This document shows positions 50,899-51,754 of a stretch of DNA of 51,754 nt, one piece after another. A program made the position numbers and the translations under genes. Source of the stretch: Pseudolabrys sp. (lineage in GTDB: Bacteria; Pseudomonadota; Alphaproteobacteria; Rhizobiales; Xanthobacteraceae). The DNA is taken from positions 1 through 51,754 of the forward strand of contig JAURVZ010000038.1 of assembly GCA_030655215.1 (NCBI GenBank). Direction: 5' to 3'. The notes beneath the pieces are model-generated. The model was not told the DNA's origin, searched no databases, and saw nothing but the letters and a program-made list of their open reading frames with translations. How positions within the stretch are numbered: the first letter of the stretch is position 1; each line of letters opens with the position of its first letter.

Positions 50899-51754
50899 CT
50901 ACGGGTAGAAGTTGCGCTGGGCGCGGAACATGCCCGACCACCAGCTGTTGTCGCTCACAGTCGGACCAGTGAAGGCGCTGTCCTGCTTCTGGTACATCAC
51001 TTCGACGCTCAGATCGAGGTTGGTGACCGGGGTCCAGACAGTGCGCGAACCGACCTGCCAGTACGACCAGTCGGCCGAAGAACCGACGGCGGTGAGGGCG
51101 GCGACAGGTGCCCGCAGCGCGGCGCTGGCGGCAGCGCTGTATTCCAGCTTGCCGTAGGCGCCGTACAACGACGTCTTCCAGCCCGGAACCCAGTTATGCT
51201 CGTAACCGCCGGTGATCGACCAGCCAGTGGTCAGATCGGCAGAGCCTGCACCGGTGACGACCGAGTCGAAACCAGGACCGAATGAGCTGGTGCCGCTCTG
51301 AACGCGGGTCTGCGCATTGCCGAGGCCCGAACCGACGTAGTCGATCGCGCCGACGCCGTAGGTGAACTGACCCTGGATGTAGTCGCCCTTGCCGAGCATC
51401 GGCAGGTTGACCTTCACGCCGGCGCCGAAAGCGTAGCCGGTCTGATCCGACGGACCACCGATCAGGCCGCCGTAGTTGGTCTCGTGGGCAGCGCCCATGA
51501 CCTGAGCCGAACCCCAAGCCTGATCGATGCGCAAGTTGGCAACGATGTCCGGCATGGTCTGGCCACCAACGGCTTCAACCGTACCAGCAACCGTCGAGAC
51601 GCCGAGGCGATGGCCGTAGTTGTTTTCCGCCGCGATCGACGCCGACAGGCCGTTGCCGAGCTGCGCGGTGTAGGCGAACAGATCAACGCCGTTGCCGCCG
51701 TTGTTCGACGACCAGACGTTCGACTGGTTCGAGTAGGGCTGACCGTCGAAGTCG
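50899..51754 (-). CDS. rhizobial-type outer membrane porin (5' end beyond the window)
   Basis: The frame is open from the stop at 50899 to the right edge, giving 285 C-terminal residues of a porin; the N-terminus and signal peptide are missing. The sequence is rich in Gly, Tyr, Ser and Asn with alternating hydrophobic strands, for example DYIQGQFTYGVGAIDYVG, GWSITGGYEHNWVPGWKTSLYGAYGKLEY and LDLSVEVMYQKQDSAF, and it ends MFRAQRNFYP. This matches the Porin_2 family of Hyphomicrobiales, 16-strand trimeric diffusion channels. Internal ATG codons near 51555 are not starts, because the strand pattern continues without a break upstream of them. A strong terminator follows. Confidence 0.9.
   Translation of the reverse strand, partial: DFDGQPYSNQSNVWSSNNGGNGVDLFAYTAQLGNGLSASIAAENNYGHRLGVSTVAGTVEAVGGQTMPDIVANLRIDQAWGSAQVMGAAHETNYGGLIGGPSDQTGYAFGAGVKVNLPMLGKGDYIQGQFTYGVGAIDYVGSGLGNAQTRVQSGTSSFGPGFDSVVTGAGSADLTTGWSITGGYEHNWVPGWKTSLYGAYGKLEYSAAASAALRAPVAALTAVGSSADWSYWQVGSRTVWTPVTNLDLSVEVMYQKQDSAFTGPTVSDNSWWSGMFRAQRNFYP

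Noticed and set aside
50899..51555. A complete small porin starting at the ATG at 51555
   Set aside because: The same frame continues open to the window edge with porin-like strand composition, so the internal ATG is not the start.

Overview
The window is GC-rich DNA from an alphaproteobacterium, most likely of the order Hyphomicrobiales near Bradyrhizobium, Rhodopseudomonas or Pseudolabrys. This rests on the gene order pcm-tolC-popZ-valS, the Aap-type amino-acid transporter, a PopZ-family (DUF2497) protein, a rhizobial-type porin, and palindromic extragenic repeats of a style I associate with that group. No transposase, integrase, phage gene or CRISPR array is visible. The identifications come from reading motifs and domain order, with no database search. 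Almost the whole window is coding; genes are tightly packed and often overlap by 4 bases.

Layout. 0.2-11 kb: 3-methyladenine glycosylase, valS, an MFS exporter, popZ, tolC and pcm, then tRNA-Cys and tRNA-Asn, a PRMT-like methyltransferase and pncB. 11-18 kb: one long minus-strand operon, livK-H-M-G-F-type ABC transporter followed by a MetE-like methyltransferase and an M24 (creatinase/prolidase-fold) hydrolase. 18-24 kb: a membrane GGDEF cyclase, a CysK-like enzyme with alaX, an AmpC-like beta-lactamase with a small ABM-domain protein, and sseA. 24-30 kb: aapJQMP and metC, divergent across a repeat-bearing control region. 30-41 kb (minus strand): an envelope block made of a GT39/PAP2/GT2/LAB_N lipid-modification operon, then alpha-2-macroglobulin with pbpC. 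41-44 kb: a DctPQM TRAP transporter. 44-49 kb (plus strand): tRNA-Arg (minus), then a LysR regulator, a Bug-type binding protein, a GST, a LigI-like amidohydrolase and an SDR. 49-51.7 kb: a degenerate REC-EAL protein, an NDUFS4-like complex I subunit, and a porin cut by the right edge.

How the genes relate. Four solute systems (Liv-type ABC, Aap, TRAP, orphan Bug receptor) lie beside small sets of catabolic enzymes, the usual pattern of a nutritionally versatile soil bacterium. The most plausible undescribed system is the Liv transporter coupled to a MetE-like protein that keeps all four zinc ligands and to an M24 enzyme that keeps all five metal ligands. That combination suggests uptake of a methylated or N-substituted compound followed by cleavage and methyl transfer. 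Other points worth a second look are an EAL protein that has lost its phosphoacceptor and its general base, a PRMT7-like methyltransferase, a CysK-like enzyme with an altered substrate loop, and several precise palindromes or direct repeats in control regions (popZ, livK, aapJ/metC, dctP, tRNA-Cys).
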